Positions 1 to 12,988 of a DNA stretch of 64,000 nt are shown piece after piece. The stretch lies in assembly GCA_948567375.1 (NCBI GenBank), contig OX419755.1, positions 26,045,001 through 26,109,000 of the forward strand. The letters are read 5' to 3'. Under the pieces are notes generated by a model that ran no database searches, was not told the origin of the DNA, and was given only the letters and a program-made list of their open reading frames with translations. The first letter of the stretch is position 1. Each line of letters opens with the position of its first letter. The position numbers and the translations under genes are program-made. The stretch comes from Lunularia cruciata (lineage: Eukaryota > Streptophyta > Marchantiopsida > Lunulariales > Lunulariaceae).

Positions 1-130
1 CTCTCTTCACCATAGTGTAAAGTGGTGATTAATGAGAAATGGTGATTAAAGAATAAACTCTGACTAAGATTAACGCTCCCGCGTACACTAGCAGCTAGGA
101 GTATTAGCTCGTGATACTTCATCAACAATC
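1..130 (+). mobile_element. 3' end of a non-LTR-like retroelement (truncated by window edge)
   Basis: The first ~130 bases align, with scattered changes, to about 57,826-57,916. There the same text follows the 3' region of a plus-strand reverse-transcriptase remnant. Shared blocks include AAAGTGGTGA, CTAGGAGTATTA and the final GTGATACTTCATCAAC, after which both sequences diverge. I infer that both are 3' termini of one non-LTR-like family ending in TTCATCAAC rather than poly(A). The coding part would lie left of the window. Confidence 0.5.
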
Positions 131-3100
131 AACATATAGTAAGAGTCTTCCAAAAGTGTTTATGCTAACAGAATCTGCAGCCATTCTAGCTAGATACTTT
201 TGCGACCCTTTACACGAAAAGTAAGGGGGCCATGGCAACGAATGCTCTACGTTCCATCCGATGCCCTTATATTTCTTCTTATTTTCTTCGTGCATTGAGT
301 GCACCACGAAAGAGATCGAGTGGAATAGGTATTCAAGGGTACTTAAATGAAAAGTTTGGGTGTTTTATAGTCATAAAGAAATGAATAAGAGTACTACTCA
401 TTCAGACGATGGAAGTTCTAGAATGGCACATAGCCTGACTAAAAATCCAGCGGTAAAAACGCACATCGATATCTGCGAGCTTGAGTGAAACCCAATGTGG
501 AAGCCGAATTTGGAATCAGGGAACCTAATGACAAGTGTATGCCATGCTAACGGAGTATCTTCAGCAATGAGTACTAGACATCCTTGAAGAATCTGCGGAT
601 TTAGGGGGTAACGAGTTTTACTAGAGAATCCCGTATATGTTTAGATTATAGTTCGGAGCACAATTCGCAATGATGGAAATTGACTGTACATTATGCTCAA
701 ATTCTAGTCTGAAGGAAGACCAACATGCCAATGATTTCCTTGGGAGAACACATCGTCATCCATCTTTCGGTCCATTAAACTACAGTATCTGCATGTTCCT
801 CTGGCAAGAAGTTAAGGTACAGTAGAAGTTGTCTTTGCTCAATACGATGCATGATCTCTGGTTCGGTAACGCATCGACAGTTAGGGTAGTAGTCTTGAGC
901 TACACTAGTTTCTTACATGATGTACTGTAGTAGTATCGAGTCAATTGAGTTCGAGAAATTTGGAAGGACTCTGCAGTAACTATATGTATATGGTGGTGAT
1001 GGTAAGGAGACACGGCTGGCTACACTGAATTAGGCATGAGGAGAAAATTGGATCAATTGTTCAGCTTGATCGTCTACTACTCAGAACCGAAATTTTTGTT
1101 TGGTATTAATGACTATGTCAGCGAGGGCAATGAGTTTTCTCAGCTTAACAATTATCGTAAGCTCCTTTGACGAATGAAATTTTATTCTTATACAATTTTA
1201 GAGTTTTGGGCAGTCAATTTCGCGGTATACGATGATAAACTCTAGCAATTTCCGTAACCTGTTGGAACCATTTCACTGTGGTCCATTTCAATTATAAGCT
1301 TGATTCTGCATTAGAAAAGTGTGCAAAGCATCAGCCATCAGCCGCAAACGAAGTGAATTTTCACCATACACATGCATATGAGGATAAATACTACTAATAT
1401 TGTATCATCCCTTGTTTTGGGAATGATATTTCTTGAGCAATTTCACCATAGTATCGAAATCTCTAGGGAAAGATTATGAAAAGGTAGAAACAGATTTCTG
1501 CAAGACTGACGATCCCGTAACGTTATAAACTGTAGGTACCAACACGAAGTAACAAATTTAGAAGCCAACCACAGATTATTTATTTATTTATCTCATACCG
1601 ATACTATTGGGGCTTAGCCCCATTTTACCCTTGTACGGGTTTGATGAATCTTCCCACCCTAAATGTTATCGGTCGCATTAAAAAAAATAAAAATCTACTT
1701 ATAGGTTTTTGTTGACATGCTCATGTATAAATTCATATATAGTAGCTAGATAGGTAGATACGTGTAGCGTGCGGCGTGCAATTTATTACTCCATTACCAA
1801 GACAAAGATGACGTCACATGTCCAAATAAACGAAAGGCACTTACAGTTACAACTCTTTATTCGGATCTTTGCTGACCATCAACACTTCCGAAGTCGATTG
1901 CGATGAATGAGCACCAGAGTACTAGTCGACAGTGAAGCTACTATAATTCCGCAAATAAGGGAAAAACATTGTTTTATTGTAGATGTACTATAGGTTGAAA
2001 ATCAGTAGATCGGACAAGCAACGAAGCAAGCATCAATCAGAAGGCTGACCTCGAGAAACAAGCTTGGAAGATAAACGAAAACACCGATAACGTCCGAGCT
2101 ACAGAAAAGAAAGCTAAAATTTGAAGCTTAAACTAGTATAATTGCGGGGTAAGGTCCGTCTCATAAGAAGATGTTGAAAGAGCAGGTTTCGGTTGATGAG
2201 ATCCAAGGAAATGACGCCACGAAATAGTATTCAACGACCAAGCCTGAAACTACTGCAACAAGTCAAACAAAGGGGACAGATCCGGATTTTCTCTCATCAA
2301 CATTTGTCCAGCCAAGATCTCTCTCACGAGGCAAGAGGCCGCCCAGAAAACAACATTGACGAAAAAGCTGCAATATCGTCGGGAAATGGGACCACCAAAC
2401 CGTAGTCTCCTCTAGGAGGAGCACCCTGCTTTCCATTAGTGAGGCGCCGACAACTTTTGATTGTTGCTCTCGCTTAAAATATAGATTTCACCCCTGAAGA
2501 TTAATGAGATGAGTCAATTGTGGCAACGCTTCAGGTCCATATTACCAGCTTGAATCTACCTCCTCTTCCTCACGTTTGCACAGTCGGTCGGCCTGCTCGA
2601 TTGATGGTATATACACAGTAATGCTCGCTGATGAGGGAGCTACAATACTGGGACGTAAAGAGCTCCAAAGAAAAAGAGAAGATCTAGACACAGTTGAGAA
2701 TATAGTATTCTTCCATGAGAGGAAGTTGGGACCATCTCATAGATCGGAGGTGTTCTGCATGTATGGTGTTGCAAAGCTGCCTCCCGAGGAAAATTTAAAT
2801 TTGAGCTCAGTCAGACACACGATCTGGATCTGAAACTAATAAGTATTTTAGAGAATGCTAACAAATATGTTGTGTAGTAATGCAAACTAAAACCAACTGA
2901 GGCACCACTAGTTGGAAGGAACCCATTCACCCTACCATAGAAAGGAAGCTGACTTTTATGATTTAGCGAAGAGCAAATCAAACAAGTGAACAAAATTCTT
3001 CACAGAATCTAGATCTGCAATAAAGCTGGAAACTACTAACGAACGGTGGTAATGCAAATTAAAACCAACTGTGTCACTACCACTGGAAGGAAGAAAGCTT

Positions 3101-3489
3101 TTGACCCTAAGTACCACGAAGAAGCTGAGGTGAATTATTATGGATTAGATGAGTAAGTAGCTACAGATGAACATGGTAAATTAGCTACTATGCAGGGAAC
3201 AAAACAGGGAACCGAAAGGCCAGGAGTCAAAAGTTCTGAGTCCGCTGGTCCTACCAATGGAAATGAAAGTCGAAATAGACAGGCAAACGGACAAGGCACA
3301 TGCACTTGCATCGGATTTATGCAAGCAAGTGTGAGAGATGCTCTCGCGAAAGGGCAGGACTAGAGGAGAAGCATATTATACACTGGTGCATAATAGACCT
3401 AGGAAAGAAGACAGGCAAGGATGACAAAAGTGATGGATGGTGGAGACCCCACCAGCAGCAGCTGCCTCGACGATATTGCAGTCCTGTGG

Positions 3490-3509
3490 TTGCTGCTGCT
3501 GCTGCTGCT
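3490..3509 (+). repeat. (TGC)n trinucleotide microsatellite
   Basis: About six TGC units in a row. They open several frames locally (poly-Ala, poly-Gln or poly-Cys), so the 60-135 codon frames across 3.3-3.7 kb are best explained by this repeat and its neighbour rather than by a gene. Confidence 0.9.
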
Positions 3510-3653
3510 TGCTTCGATCTTGCAGCCGAGAACTCGTGTGTATTATGCTCGCTTGGAATGAGTTTAATATAGGAGGACTTGTTGTGGTGGGCTGGCTGGC
3601 TAAACTCATGGAGGCTGCAGCTGATTGATTGAGAAGAAGATTCAGATAAGCTT

Positions 3654-3677
3654 GCTGGCTGGCTGGCTGGCTGGCTG
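3654..3677 (+). repeat. (GCTG)6 tetranucleotide microsatellite
   Basis: Six perfect GCTG units, 145 bp downstream of the TGC microsatellite. The minus-strand frame across it reads repeated Gln-Pro-Ala-Ser, a typical artefact of a tetranucleotide repeat. Confidence 0.9.
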
Positions 3678-6600
3678 AGTTGGGCAGAAGGAGTGAGTGC
3701 TGGATGTACAAGTTGGTGATTCAAACTACTAGGTGATACTAGCCACTTTGACAGCAGCTGAATTCTTTCACAATGTCGTGCAGTAACTGCGAGTGTCGAA
3801 GCAAGTGTCGACGTAAACCCACCAGCAGGTATGGATAGACAGACACCTCTACCATTTCCTCGTTTACATAAACACGAGAAGACTGGCTAGAATGGATGAC
3901 AGGACCTCGCTCAACTTCATTTCTATATGTTGATTTGATGATTCGGCAAAGAGGTGGACAGTACATGCGATGATAGCTCGATTTAGTCTCCAATGTATGG
4001 AGGAGGTTGAAGAGACAACTACTTGTTGATAGTCCGGACCCGATGCATGTAGACCTAATGGACACAGCAGGTATATCGGGGAAGACGAAGGAACAGATTG
4101 ACCGAGTGAGCTGTAGTGGTATGGAAGATTTATAGAATTATCATCACCGTGATGACAGCTATCTAGAACCAGCAGGAACTAGCAGTTAATGACAACAAAT
4201 TCGAAAACCATCATAACATAGATCAACGATAGATTCTCGATACTGTCAGTACAAGAAATATTCATACTCACGGCCAACCTCCAGAGTGAACGGGAGCCTA
4301 CGCGGTATCATGGAGAGAATGACTAGCGACAGTAACGATCGTTAAGGGAAGCACACAAGAACTCATCAGCATGTATTCCTATGCACAATCTGGGAGCAAT
4401 AGGTCACAACGCCGTTCTGCTCCTTAACTTGCGGTCCCTGTTTATATGAATACATGTACTACTAGTCATGATCATTGAGTGCGTATGCATGTTCCTCCCT
4501 GTGAAATTTTAGATTCCTAGAGGTTCTTTATCTCATGTAGTCATAGTACTACTCCATGGTACTGCAGTGACTTCCGAAACTCTGTTCCCTAAAATACGAG
4601 CTGCGCTTTCAACTGGTTGATCAATTGTTATCAGACCTACAAATCTTCCATAAATTTGACATGCAAGTAAGCTATTTAACAGCAGCTGATCAAGAACTCC
4701 AGATCTGAGTCAGACACAGAAGCATCTCATGATCAATACGCAGTACTGCCCAGTACAGAAAGGTAGTCTAGATCTTTCATCAAAATATGCTTGCCCCAAC
4801 TCGCTTAATGTTCAATTGTCGGTAATCTTTAATTTATCTTACTACAACGATCATCTTGGTTTCCGGTTGCAGCTCCCTTGATGTAGTGAGACATCATAGC
4901 AGGCGAGCCATGGTTGCCACAGCGAATGGTCTGTACACTGGAATATGTTCCTATGGTTGAGGCTTACTAATCAGATTCATTCAGGAAGCGCTTGTAAGGC
5001 TAGCATAAATTCCAACTCTCCCGTTATCCAGTTCGTGTTCCCGTTCATATTTTGACGTCAGATAAGCAGATAAGCAGAGAAGCAGCGAGCGTCAAGGTCT
5101 CCAGACAACGGATGGCCTAAACTGAGCTAATCAGATCATTTATTGGCATTGTTCTCTCTTTAGTGAGTGGTTTCTGTACATGTGCAAAATGTTCCCGCAA
5201 TAAAGAGACATGCGAGAGACATCGATCAGGAGATTGATGCTTTTCCGCATCTTCCATCATATGTATATCCAGATATCTCGTGTGTCTTCTCTGGGTACTG
5301 TGAACTATGTATTATCAGATGTACTCTTAATAATTGAGTCTGGACTTATGTGGCGTCTAGTGGTACTGTCAGTTATGTATTATCAAAGTACTGAGTTTGA
5401 TTTTTTGTTGTTGTTAGCAGACATAAATACTTTCTGTGAGTGTGAACCCGAGCTTCTTGAAACTGTCGACAGATTTTACACTTCCCCAACAATCTCTTGT
5501 TATGCTAACAATAATAACAACCTGTTAGAAATAGCCAATAGATTGTTGTCCGTGGCATGATCAGTAAGATGTCACATTTCTCCAACAGTAGAACCTAACG
5601 GTCACCTTTACAATTTCGTATCGAATTTCTCGCATGAGTTGGCAAGTGAAGAATGACTGAACCCGATTGTTTGGTTGGACCTGCACGAATCATCCGAGCC
5701 AAATATGCCTAATTAACGATCTACAATCCTAGCGCTTTGGGGAAGCGAGCACAATTCCACGAAGCGTTGATGATGCGTGATCCTTCGTACGCACCGTAAC
5801 GTCAAGTTGCACAAATGGCTGAGCTCGAGCCCTTAGATCGTTCTAGCCTGAGGATTTCTTGAGCACTTCTTAGGCCAAATTTGAACTGGTTTTGGGTGGC
5901 AGTGTAAATCGTACAAGGTGTTACTACTTTGGCTTAAATACCACATGAGCACATATTATCATTGATTACTAGATATAGATCAATCAGTGTAGGTCACAGT
6001 ACTTGGCATGAAGCATTAATCAACTAGAATTGTCTGACAATTTCGATATGGAGTAAGTACCAGAACATAAAACTCGTTCCCCCTAGATCTTTGGATTCTT
6101 GACATCATTTCAAATGTCAGCGCCCCAGCGAAACATTCATTGGTAGTGCACTTTTCTTAGCTGGAGTGGAGACAATGGATCCTCATCATGCCAGTGATGT
6201 TCGAACTCATTCAATAAACCATGTTCCAGAAAGATACCAGAGGGGGATTTATTGTTTTTCTCAAGATAAATTTCTTGCCTAGTAAACTGGGGACACCACC
6301 AAGCAAGAGCATCAAGCATTTATTGCGAACCGATAATGAGTAGGTAGAATCTGATCTTCTACGCTGACAAAAATTCGAGATAGTAATGAGAATTCGAAAA
6401 GAATTAAATTCAACAAGCCTATAAACCAAGAACCTTGATCACTGGAATCGAACCATTATAAGCAAGCAAGCGAATTCCATGGGAAGTGGAAGTCCTCTTA
6501 AGTAGATATGTGAGTAGGAATAGATAAGAGGTGGAAAAGCGTGTGCCAGTGAGAAGAAAAGCTGTAAATTGTTGAACAGCAGCTACTGGTAGTATATTAT

Positions 6601-6810
6601 CCAGTTTGAACTTTCCGACGACTGTACATGATAAAATCCCGGAAGCACTTATCATGTTGCATGAACTGAACTTGAACGGGAAACTTCGGGAGTTGCAAAT
6701 GTATAGAGCTGTAAAGCTAAAACTTTAAATCAAGGATCCGGCCAAATAAGATGAACTGTGCACTCTAAATCAGTCGAATTCTTATTGACCTCACGGTTGA
6801 TGCAAATGAT

Positions 6811-7344
6811 TTAACTCCATGTCTTGTACAAGTGAAAACGCTCGGAGATGGGGTGATACAACGAGAAGCCATTTTCCATGACACTCCAACGGACGTATTT
6901 GTACTGCAACTCAAGATTTCGATTGTCATACAAGTCCAGAGTCTTCTTCTTTCCAGACCATTCGAAAGTGCAGGTCACGATGTCTGGAGTAAACACTCTC
7001 AGATTCATGTAGTAGATCACTGCCTGAGTAGACTTTACAATACCATGGCCTAGAAAATCCAGAGGTTCACGACTGCTCGACTCAGCTATGCAATCCACGT
7101 TGATGACGCTGTTATCTGTCCCGGCCTCCATGTTATTGCTGATATCCACAAACAGTGACTCGTTGTCGACTGGAAATGGTTGTTCTTGCTGTAGACGCTG
7201 AGCTTCACCTTCAGCAGCTTCAGGTCTGAGCGCTTGCCCTATGAAAGGTACTACGCTCAAAGCTGGAACAGCCAACCCGAGGAATAAGATAATTTTGAGA
7301 AGAGTACTGTAACAGCTCTTACCTAACCTTCTTGGTGCATCCAT
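6811..7344 (-). CDS. S-protein homologue (plant self-incompatibility S1 family), secreted
   Basis: 177 codons, intronless as is usual for SPH genes. Residues ~14-30 are a hydrophobic stretch (KIILFLGLAVPALS) fitting a signal peptide or anchor. From ~66 on, the spacing follows the S1 family: FVDISNN at the first strand, VDC at 83-85, a Gly-His segment at 99-101, TCTFEW at 124-129 (family F-C-x-F-x-W), DLYDN at 137-141 (family FDIY), RWSVMENG at 152-159 (family WSI-x-x-x-G) and a terminal TW. C85 and C125 are kept, but the two later family cysteines (before W-S and after G) are absent, so at most one of the usual disulphides can form. The N-terminal linker (31-60) is longer than in most SPHs. 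Known members are small secreted proteins; the poppy S protein is a pollen-recognition ligand, but most have no known role. Start chosen as the first ATG before the hydrophobic segment. Confidence 0.72.
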   Translation of the reverse strand: MDAPRRLGKSCYSTLLKIILFLGLAVPALSVVPFIGQALRPEAAEGEAQRLQQEQPFPVDNESLFVDISNNMEAGTDNSVINVDCIAESSSREPLDFLGHGIVKSTQAVIYYMNLRVFTPDIVTCTFEWSGKKKTLDLYDNRNLELQYKYVRWSVMENGFSLYHPISERFHLYKTWS

Positions 7345-10300
7345 CTCTCTGTCTCGAGATATCCTCTATCTCTCCCTAGATTTTCAGTGTAATAGCGGAA
7401 CTTACTTGCTCCTCCGATGTGACGTGCTCAGAGAGGTATCTGGAAATGAATCCTCTTTCAAACTATCAATTTTTTTCCTCCATGCATCTTTAAACTCTAC
7501 CACAAATCTTCTCATGCAGCGAATGATTTCCAGAACGTAGACTCGACATATCCTCGAGCTTGCTTGCCCGTAGTTTGGCCGAGACGAAAGCGAAAGTAGA
7601 AATCATTCGCTGATACTCAACCACGACTTCCGCTTTAGTCCAACAGATTCACAAATGCTGGTTTGTAGCGTCAGATGCATATGACGGAAACTATCCTCAA
7701 AGTCGACGCTGAATAAGTGAGAATAATGTCTCCGAGAAGCAACTCGGTCAATATGAAACGGCTTCAGGCTGGCCAGCTCCCGTTATGTAATCACTTGCAG
7801 TGATGAATTGCAGCTGCAGTAGTACAGTTGGGAAGGCCCCGGTGACTATATCTTGGGATGGGAGCAATTCGCAAACCTGTCCGGATGGAGTGAAATGATC
7901 AGAAAATGGAAAACCCTTATCGCATGTTGACAAGCTCCTTCTGCGATCAATAAGTAATGGAGCTAGCTTATAGCTCATGTGCATTCACCCTGGATTGAAA
8001 CTCGATGCATATGCATGTAGCGATGTTTGCCATCCGAATGGGGGGTTTGAGCTCTTGAAGCAACAGATTTAAAGGGACGCTCAGAGACTTTAGCTACCTA
8101 GCACGGTCGTCAACGTTGACGATCTACATATCTGACCAGGTAAGCAGGTTACTCCCCAGCTACCGCGAACGGAGCTAGATCGATGCATCTGATTGGTACT
8201 CCAGGTATGTGTGCTTGAAAGGTTAGAGGTGCGGCTGCTTCATGTTGCATGCATACACATAACAGAAACTCGAGTCTGCAGCTGATGAGACCGGTAAATC
8301 TTTCAATATATATGAGAAACATGAGCGGAATCACCGGGTTGGTATAGTCTCACACAGCTCAAACTTAGCCTAATATCAGAAGCTCACGTTCGACAAATCT
8401 CAACATAATCCATGCAGCGGTATTCTAACAACCGTACATGAACATATGTTGCATAGATCTTAACCCAATCGTATTAACGTGGAAATTTGAGAGGCAGGCA
8501 CCTACACCTTTACAGGAATTTCATTTATCCAAATCTCGGGCGGGATATCTATCCAAATCTTTCCTTCTTTCGTCCTACCTTCCTTACTGCCTTCTTATCA
8601 AGCAATGAACTTCTGTGGACGCAGGAGTACTACTCACTCGTCTAACGGTACAGCCGTACTTGAAACCTCCACACTCTCGCGCTAGAATAAAGTGTTGCTA
8701 CCTAGTACTTGAACTCCACCCTCACGGCAGTTGAAATCTCGTTCATGTGTGTACAGTAGTCGGCATGGCCCTCCCTGTGGTGCAGGACCAAAGGGAGGGA
8801 TTTTATTTAGCTAGACTGGACTGGAACACTGCAGCAGCTCAAGTGATGTGAAAATCCGACCTGCCTGGCTACCAGGCTCCGCGACAGCGGACAAGTTAAG
8901 CAACATCCATTTCTGGGTTAGAACAGGTCTAAAGACTGGGCTAATTTAACTGCACCCTAGCTGAACTCGATTCAACAACTGCTGCTGCAGTCCAGCCCGA
9001 TTTCGATATGTACGTCCTATGGACCCGGAAGAGATTTGAAAAGTTCTATAATGATTAGGCTCATGAGAGCATAGTCGAGGGCTAATGATCAATCTAGAAC
9101 CTAGACTATAGAGACTTGGTAGACTGATCATGAAAGATCGTGACTGAATAAGAAAGGGAGCCCACAATTAAGAAGTTATTTGTCATGAGGAAAAGAAGAA
9201 GAAGAAAAAAAACTGAGATTGAACACAGTGACCCAGGCCAGTACTCAACACTTTAAATTAAACGCTCACATGTTCCAGGGGAAATAATTGAACGGTCCTG
9301 GAAACCACGGCCCATGTATTTGGAGAAAAGTCCCTGCCCTTCCATTGGGTCCAGCGAAAGGCTAGCTACACACACCTAGAACATGGAGCTTTCTTATCCT
9401 TAGACTTCAAAATCGAGTTACGTTACTACGTAGAATCGAACTTTATGGGTGGCCCATGATTACACCCAAAAAGAAAATCATCCTATAAAAGAAGTTATAG
9501 ATTGAGAAGTTTTGAAACTTCAGGTCTTCAGAAAGAGGTTCAACAAGAAGATGAAGGGTTCAATGGTGCCCTTTTCCTCCAAAAGTTACAAGAGATTATA
9601 CAACTCATAATCCGCTGAGTTTATACACCTTACGTTCAGAGACTTTATCTACCGTAGTATCTGATGCAAGTAGTAGGACAATTATAATCGTTTAAGCTCA
9701 GGATCTGTCGGATCGATACACGATGTTCTTTATCTTAGGTTTTACCAAAAGTAAGTTTTATTTCTTCCTTTGTAGTGGAAGATTCCCTCGGTTCAACCTG
9801 GGGACAATCAAGCATCTTCAGCAGATCGTTAACGAGTTGCAGCGGCAGGCAGCCCCTTCTAACACAGCTGAAGATATATTCATTCAATGATATATTCATC
9901 CACTTTCGGTTGTTCACCGGAAGTAAGTGGCTTCCAATCAGAGTTTGCTACCTGTAAGAATTCATTCTTGAAACAACGTGCGACGACCACGACGTATGTC
10001 TATATCGACGTATCTACTGTAACAATTTACATATTATCGACCTGGAGCCATTCATATAAGCAACTGGCCATGGTCCCGGATCATATTTACTATGCGGTCT
10101 TCAATCCAGATAACATAATAATGAAAGAGAATCGATATTTGTACTTCACATTTCAGATTACGACCAATCAGAAAGCTTAGATCCATCAAAAGTTGATGTG
10201 TGTATTTATTCAGTAGCAAATCACAACTCCATAGTTCAATGTGTTTACCACTAAGATCCATACTACGCAACTAGCGCTATGTGAAGTGTACAACTAGCGC

Positions 10301-10690
10301 AACTGTGAAAGTGTACATATGCATTCTCTTCCAATTGATTCCGATGTTGATTTGGAAAGGGAAGTACCGATTTCCTAATAAAATTTACTACAATTTCATA
10401 TTTCAATTTGACTTGATATTCTGCCTTACTAATTTTCAGGGCATGCTTGTGCGGGTAATGGAGACACCACCACCCAACTAGCTATAACCTCAATTAGTAC
10501 GTGTTCGCATAATGGAATGTCCGCTCGCGCTCAGACTAGAGACAAAATAACGCAACGGGGGAGGTCCGCTTTCTAACAAGGACGTCAGAGCTGTGTCACT
10601 CTCGTCTCCATGTGGCGGGACGCTGAAGATGACCTTTGCGCCCGCCCAATAAAATAGCCTGACACGACGCGAGCTAATATATTGGCGTCA
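7345..10690. other. No supported gene
   Basis: Upstream flank of the SPH-like gene and beyond. Only short frames (<100 codons) without recognisable domains. The first ~150 bases to the right of 7,344 would hold its promoter and 5'UTR; I see a CT/GA-rich stretch (7,345-7,380) but no clear TATA element. Confidence 0.45.
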
Positions 10691-10700
10691 GATTTTATCA

Positions 10701-11642
10701 TTGCTGAACAAGAAGGAAGAAGGTGGCCCAGGGTTTTACTCTAGTCCGACCGTTCCAGTCTCATATACCGGCCGTAGAGTGAAAAGTTTGGCCATGGGAA
10801 AGTTTAGCCTGGGTGCCGTGCTATGCGATGCCTTCTGCACACTACAAACGTCCAGACCGACCTGGATAGACAGGCCCGTGACATACAATCCCATTTGCGG
10901 TGACACAATGTTGTGTCTAGTACTGGAGTCACATGTTTGGACAGTTCATGGTAATGACAAATGAAGTGACACTCCTGAATTTCCACTGTGCTGCAGAACA
11001 GTTTAGCTTGAAGAAGCGTCCATAACCGAGAGAAAGTACTCCTCTCGTGACCATCATGAGGTCCCCCCACTCGTATATTCATGTGGCGGAGTGGGTTGTT
11101 GGCTGTGATGGGACCACTGTACATCCTTCCATTGCCAGAGAAAAAGTCAAGAATCCTCCACACCTGATTTTAGCTAGGTCCATTGAGATTACGTGGAGCA
11201 CTTTTGCAACTGAGACAACTCTCCACCTGATTCGCAATGCCTACCCCGCAAGATATTCTGCCAGTTCATTACTGTTGAATGTGTACATCACGGGAACCCA
11301 TTTGTGGACATGTCCTTGCACTTCTCTCTCTTTTCCCAAACCTGGAGGGGACTTTAGAGGAACAACAATACTCCAGGATCTTACCGACATGTTGAAGCAG
11401 CAGTATTCACCTGGATTTGACCTTTCTGCTAACGAATTTCCGGCAAATTCAAAACATATAAGAGCAGCGTGGAAGAAGGAAATACCACTGTACCCATCTT
11501 CTTTGCTGGGCTCCCTAAGAGGGAAAAGCAGAAAGCATACGATATGTACTTACTGGGTAGGGAAATCAAGGAAGGAAGGACTATTGAAGTCCGTTACATA
11601 AATCTATTCAAATGTTTATCCACCTGCTTCAGCAGAGAGTGA
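10701..11642 (+). pseudogene. Eroded or spliced coding patch of unknown family
   Basis: Two overlapping plus-strand frames look protein-like. One runs 11,047-11,601 (184 codons). Another runs ~11,433-11,642 without an ATG and reads TTVPIFFAGLPKREKQKAYD followed by MYLLGREIKEGRTIEV. The second has normal-looking amphipathic composition and ends at a TGA. A frame at ~11,240-11,345 (QFITVECVHHGNPFVDMSLH) is open in the same phase. This looks like either a short multi-exon gene or a frameshifted remnant. I do not recognise the family, and the minus-strand frame at 10,804-11,163 cannot be excluded as the real one. Confidence 0.3.
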
Positions 11643-11720
11643 GTTTCTGCAGCCTTCCACATCTCCCTTGTCCCCTAATTTCGATGTGATTTAAGCACAG
11701 AAAGATTATATTGGATACAT

Positions 11721-11825
11721 CTCCTCTTCGTTTAGTCGAAAACAGCGCTCGCTCGCTATCTCTCTCTCGACATAGCTCTTCTCCTCGTCTAGTCGAAAAA
11801 TAGCGCTCGCTCGCTAGCTCTCTTT
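11721..11825 (+). repeat. Two-copy tandem repeat, ~57-bp period
   Basis: The block TCGTTTAGTCGAAAA followed by AGCGCTCGCTCGCTA occurs at about 11,728 and again at about 11,785 with few changes, separated by CT-rich spacer. It sits in non-coding sequence and could be a UTR or a local duplication. Confidence 0.7.
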
Positions 11826-11829
11826 ATTA

Positions 11830-12433
11830 GTCTATTTATTCATTTGTTTATTGCGGCTAGAAGCAACAAAGGAAAGCTCGTCACTTCAAACGGGAAATAG
11901 AGTATGTAGCTTGTCTAAATCTTCAGGCTCTTGTGTATATCTTAGTTCTAAAGCACTTCTATTTTTAACTAGTAGATCTGCAAGTGGTATTCGATATATT
12001 CTTCTATAGTATTGCCATTGACGGACTTACCTTCTCCGTATTATTCCCTCTTCCTTGACTTTACAATAGTGTTTGAAAGCTTTTGCTAAGAGGATTATGA
12101 GAGTCTTTTGGGATATCATCAGACCAGGACATTTTAGGGTATAACAAAGGATTTGACAAGTAGACCAACATCTCTACAGATCTTGTGCTGAGGGGTAGGT
12201 CTATTATCTATGGAGATAATAGATTGCACCTATAGCATTTTGGGGTAGTTGTGTTCTCTTGGCACCACTATTTTCCTCTCATTTTGTGGTTGCTTATAGG
12301 ACAATTTTGGAGACATATGTGACTAAGGTGGAGGAGGAATAATTTTCTCTCCAAGTGTAGTTGCTGCATACAAAAGATGATCTAGCCCCACAGGCATAAG
12401 AGGACCTTCCATCCTGTGCTTCATTACCATCAG
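11830..12433. other. Unassigned flank of the 13-kb retroelement remnant
   Basis: No clear reading frame. The last bases (ending CCATCAG) appear to continue directly into 12,989 onward once the LTR-like unit is removed, so at least the right end may belong to the same old retroelement as 12,989-13,860. Confidence 0.35.
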
Positions 12434-12988
12434 TGTCACGCCATTTGTAGTTCCGCATCTAGATGCTCGGACACTGGAATTCCAGTGATGGTAGTTAGAG
12501 TTATTCTAGCTGTTTCTCAGGGACTACTTTCCGACGGTTAGATTTCGTGTTCGGGGTACTGACTTCACGGTGGGGCCCACCGTCACTTTGCACCGTTTGC
12601 ACCGTCGAGTGTGCCGTCAGCGGGACCGTTAGGGTTTCAGGGCTAGCTCGAGTCCAAGGGGTATAGTTTCGAAGTGAGCTCCAGAGAGCTCACTTCTCTG
12701 ATGTTGAGCCTTCGAGTTCCTGGCTATGGTGGACAGAGGCCGGCGAGCGTCACCTGGATTCTCTATGCTTGAGTGGGTGTGGCTTGACTGTAATCAGTGC
12801 CCAATTGTTGGCAGTTTATAGAGTGACAGATCAAGTACTGATCTGAGTTGAGTTGAGTTGAGAATGTTAAGCAATCTGATTATTGTGGCACTTTAGAGTC
12901 TATGTATGACTTATGTGTGAGTTGTGCTTTTATAGTGTATGATGTTGACAGCGATGTATGTTGTGTAGCGATGTATATACGCACGACA
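12434..12988 (+). mobile_element. Family-A solo LTR or short derivative with target-site duplication
   Basis: The 555-bp unit begins TGTCACGCC and ends GCACGACA (TGTC...GACA inverted ends). It is flanked by ATCAG on the left (12,429-12,433) and (A)TCAG on the right (12,989-12,992). Its first ~410 bases match the right end of the gypsy element in reverse orientation (27,827 down to ~26,640, ignoring a later insertion). Its last ~100 bases match the left end of that element (18,238-18,330). Shared landmarks include CAGTGCCCAATTGTTGGCAG. It keeps many CpGs that have become TpG or CpA in the 18-28 kb copy, so it is a better-preserved copy. Confidence 0.75.

Larger units (their letters stand above)
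131..6800. other. Mostly unique sequence, no supported gene
   Basis: Open frames here are short (116 codons at most apart from microsatellite-driven ones) and show no recognisable domain. The sequence keeps CpG dinucleotides and has no long internal repeats, unlike the 18-57 kb block. A 31-bp imperfect direct repeat built on TATGTATTATCA lies at about 5,293 and 5,359. Two short microsatellites are listed separately. It may contain promoters, UTRs or small exons that I cannot recognise. Confidence 0.5.

Noticed and set aside
3317-3724. 135-codon minus-strand frame rich in Ser, Gln, Pro, Ala
   Set aside because: Produced by the TGC and GCTG microsatellites; no domain, and overlapping frames on both strands are equally open.
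6431-6470. GGTTCGATTCC-like T-loop of a tRNA (minus strand)
   Set aside because: The T-stem pairs imperfectly and no acceptor or anticodon arm is found at the right distances.
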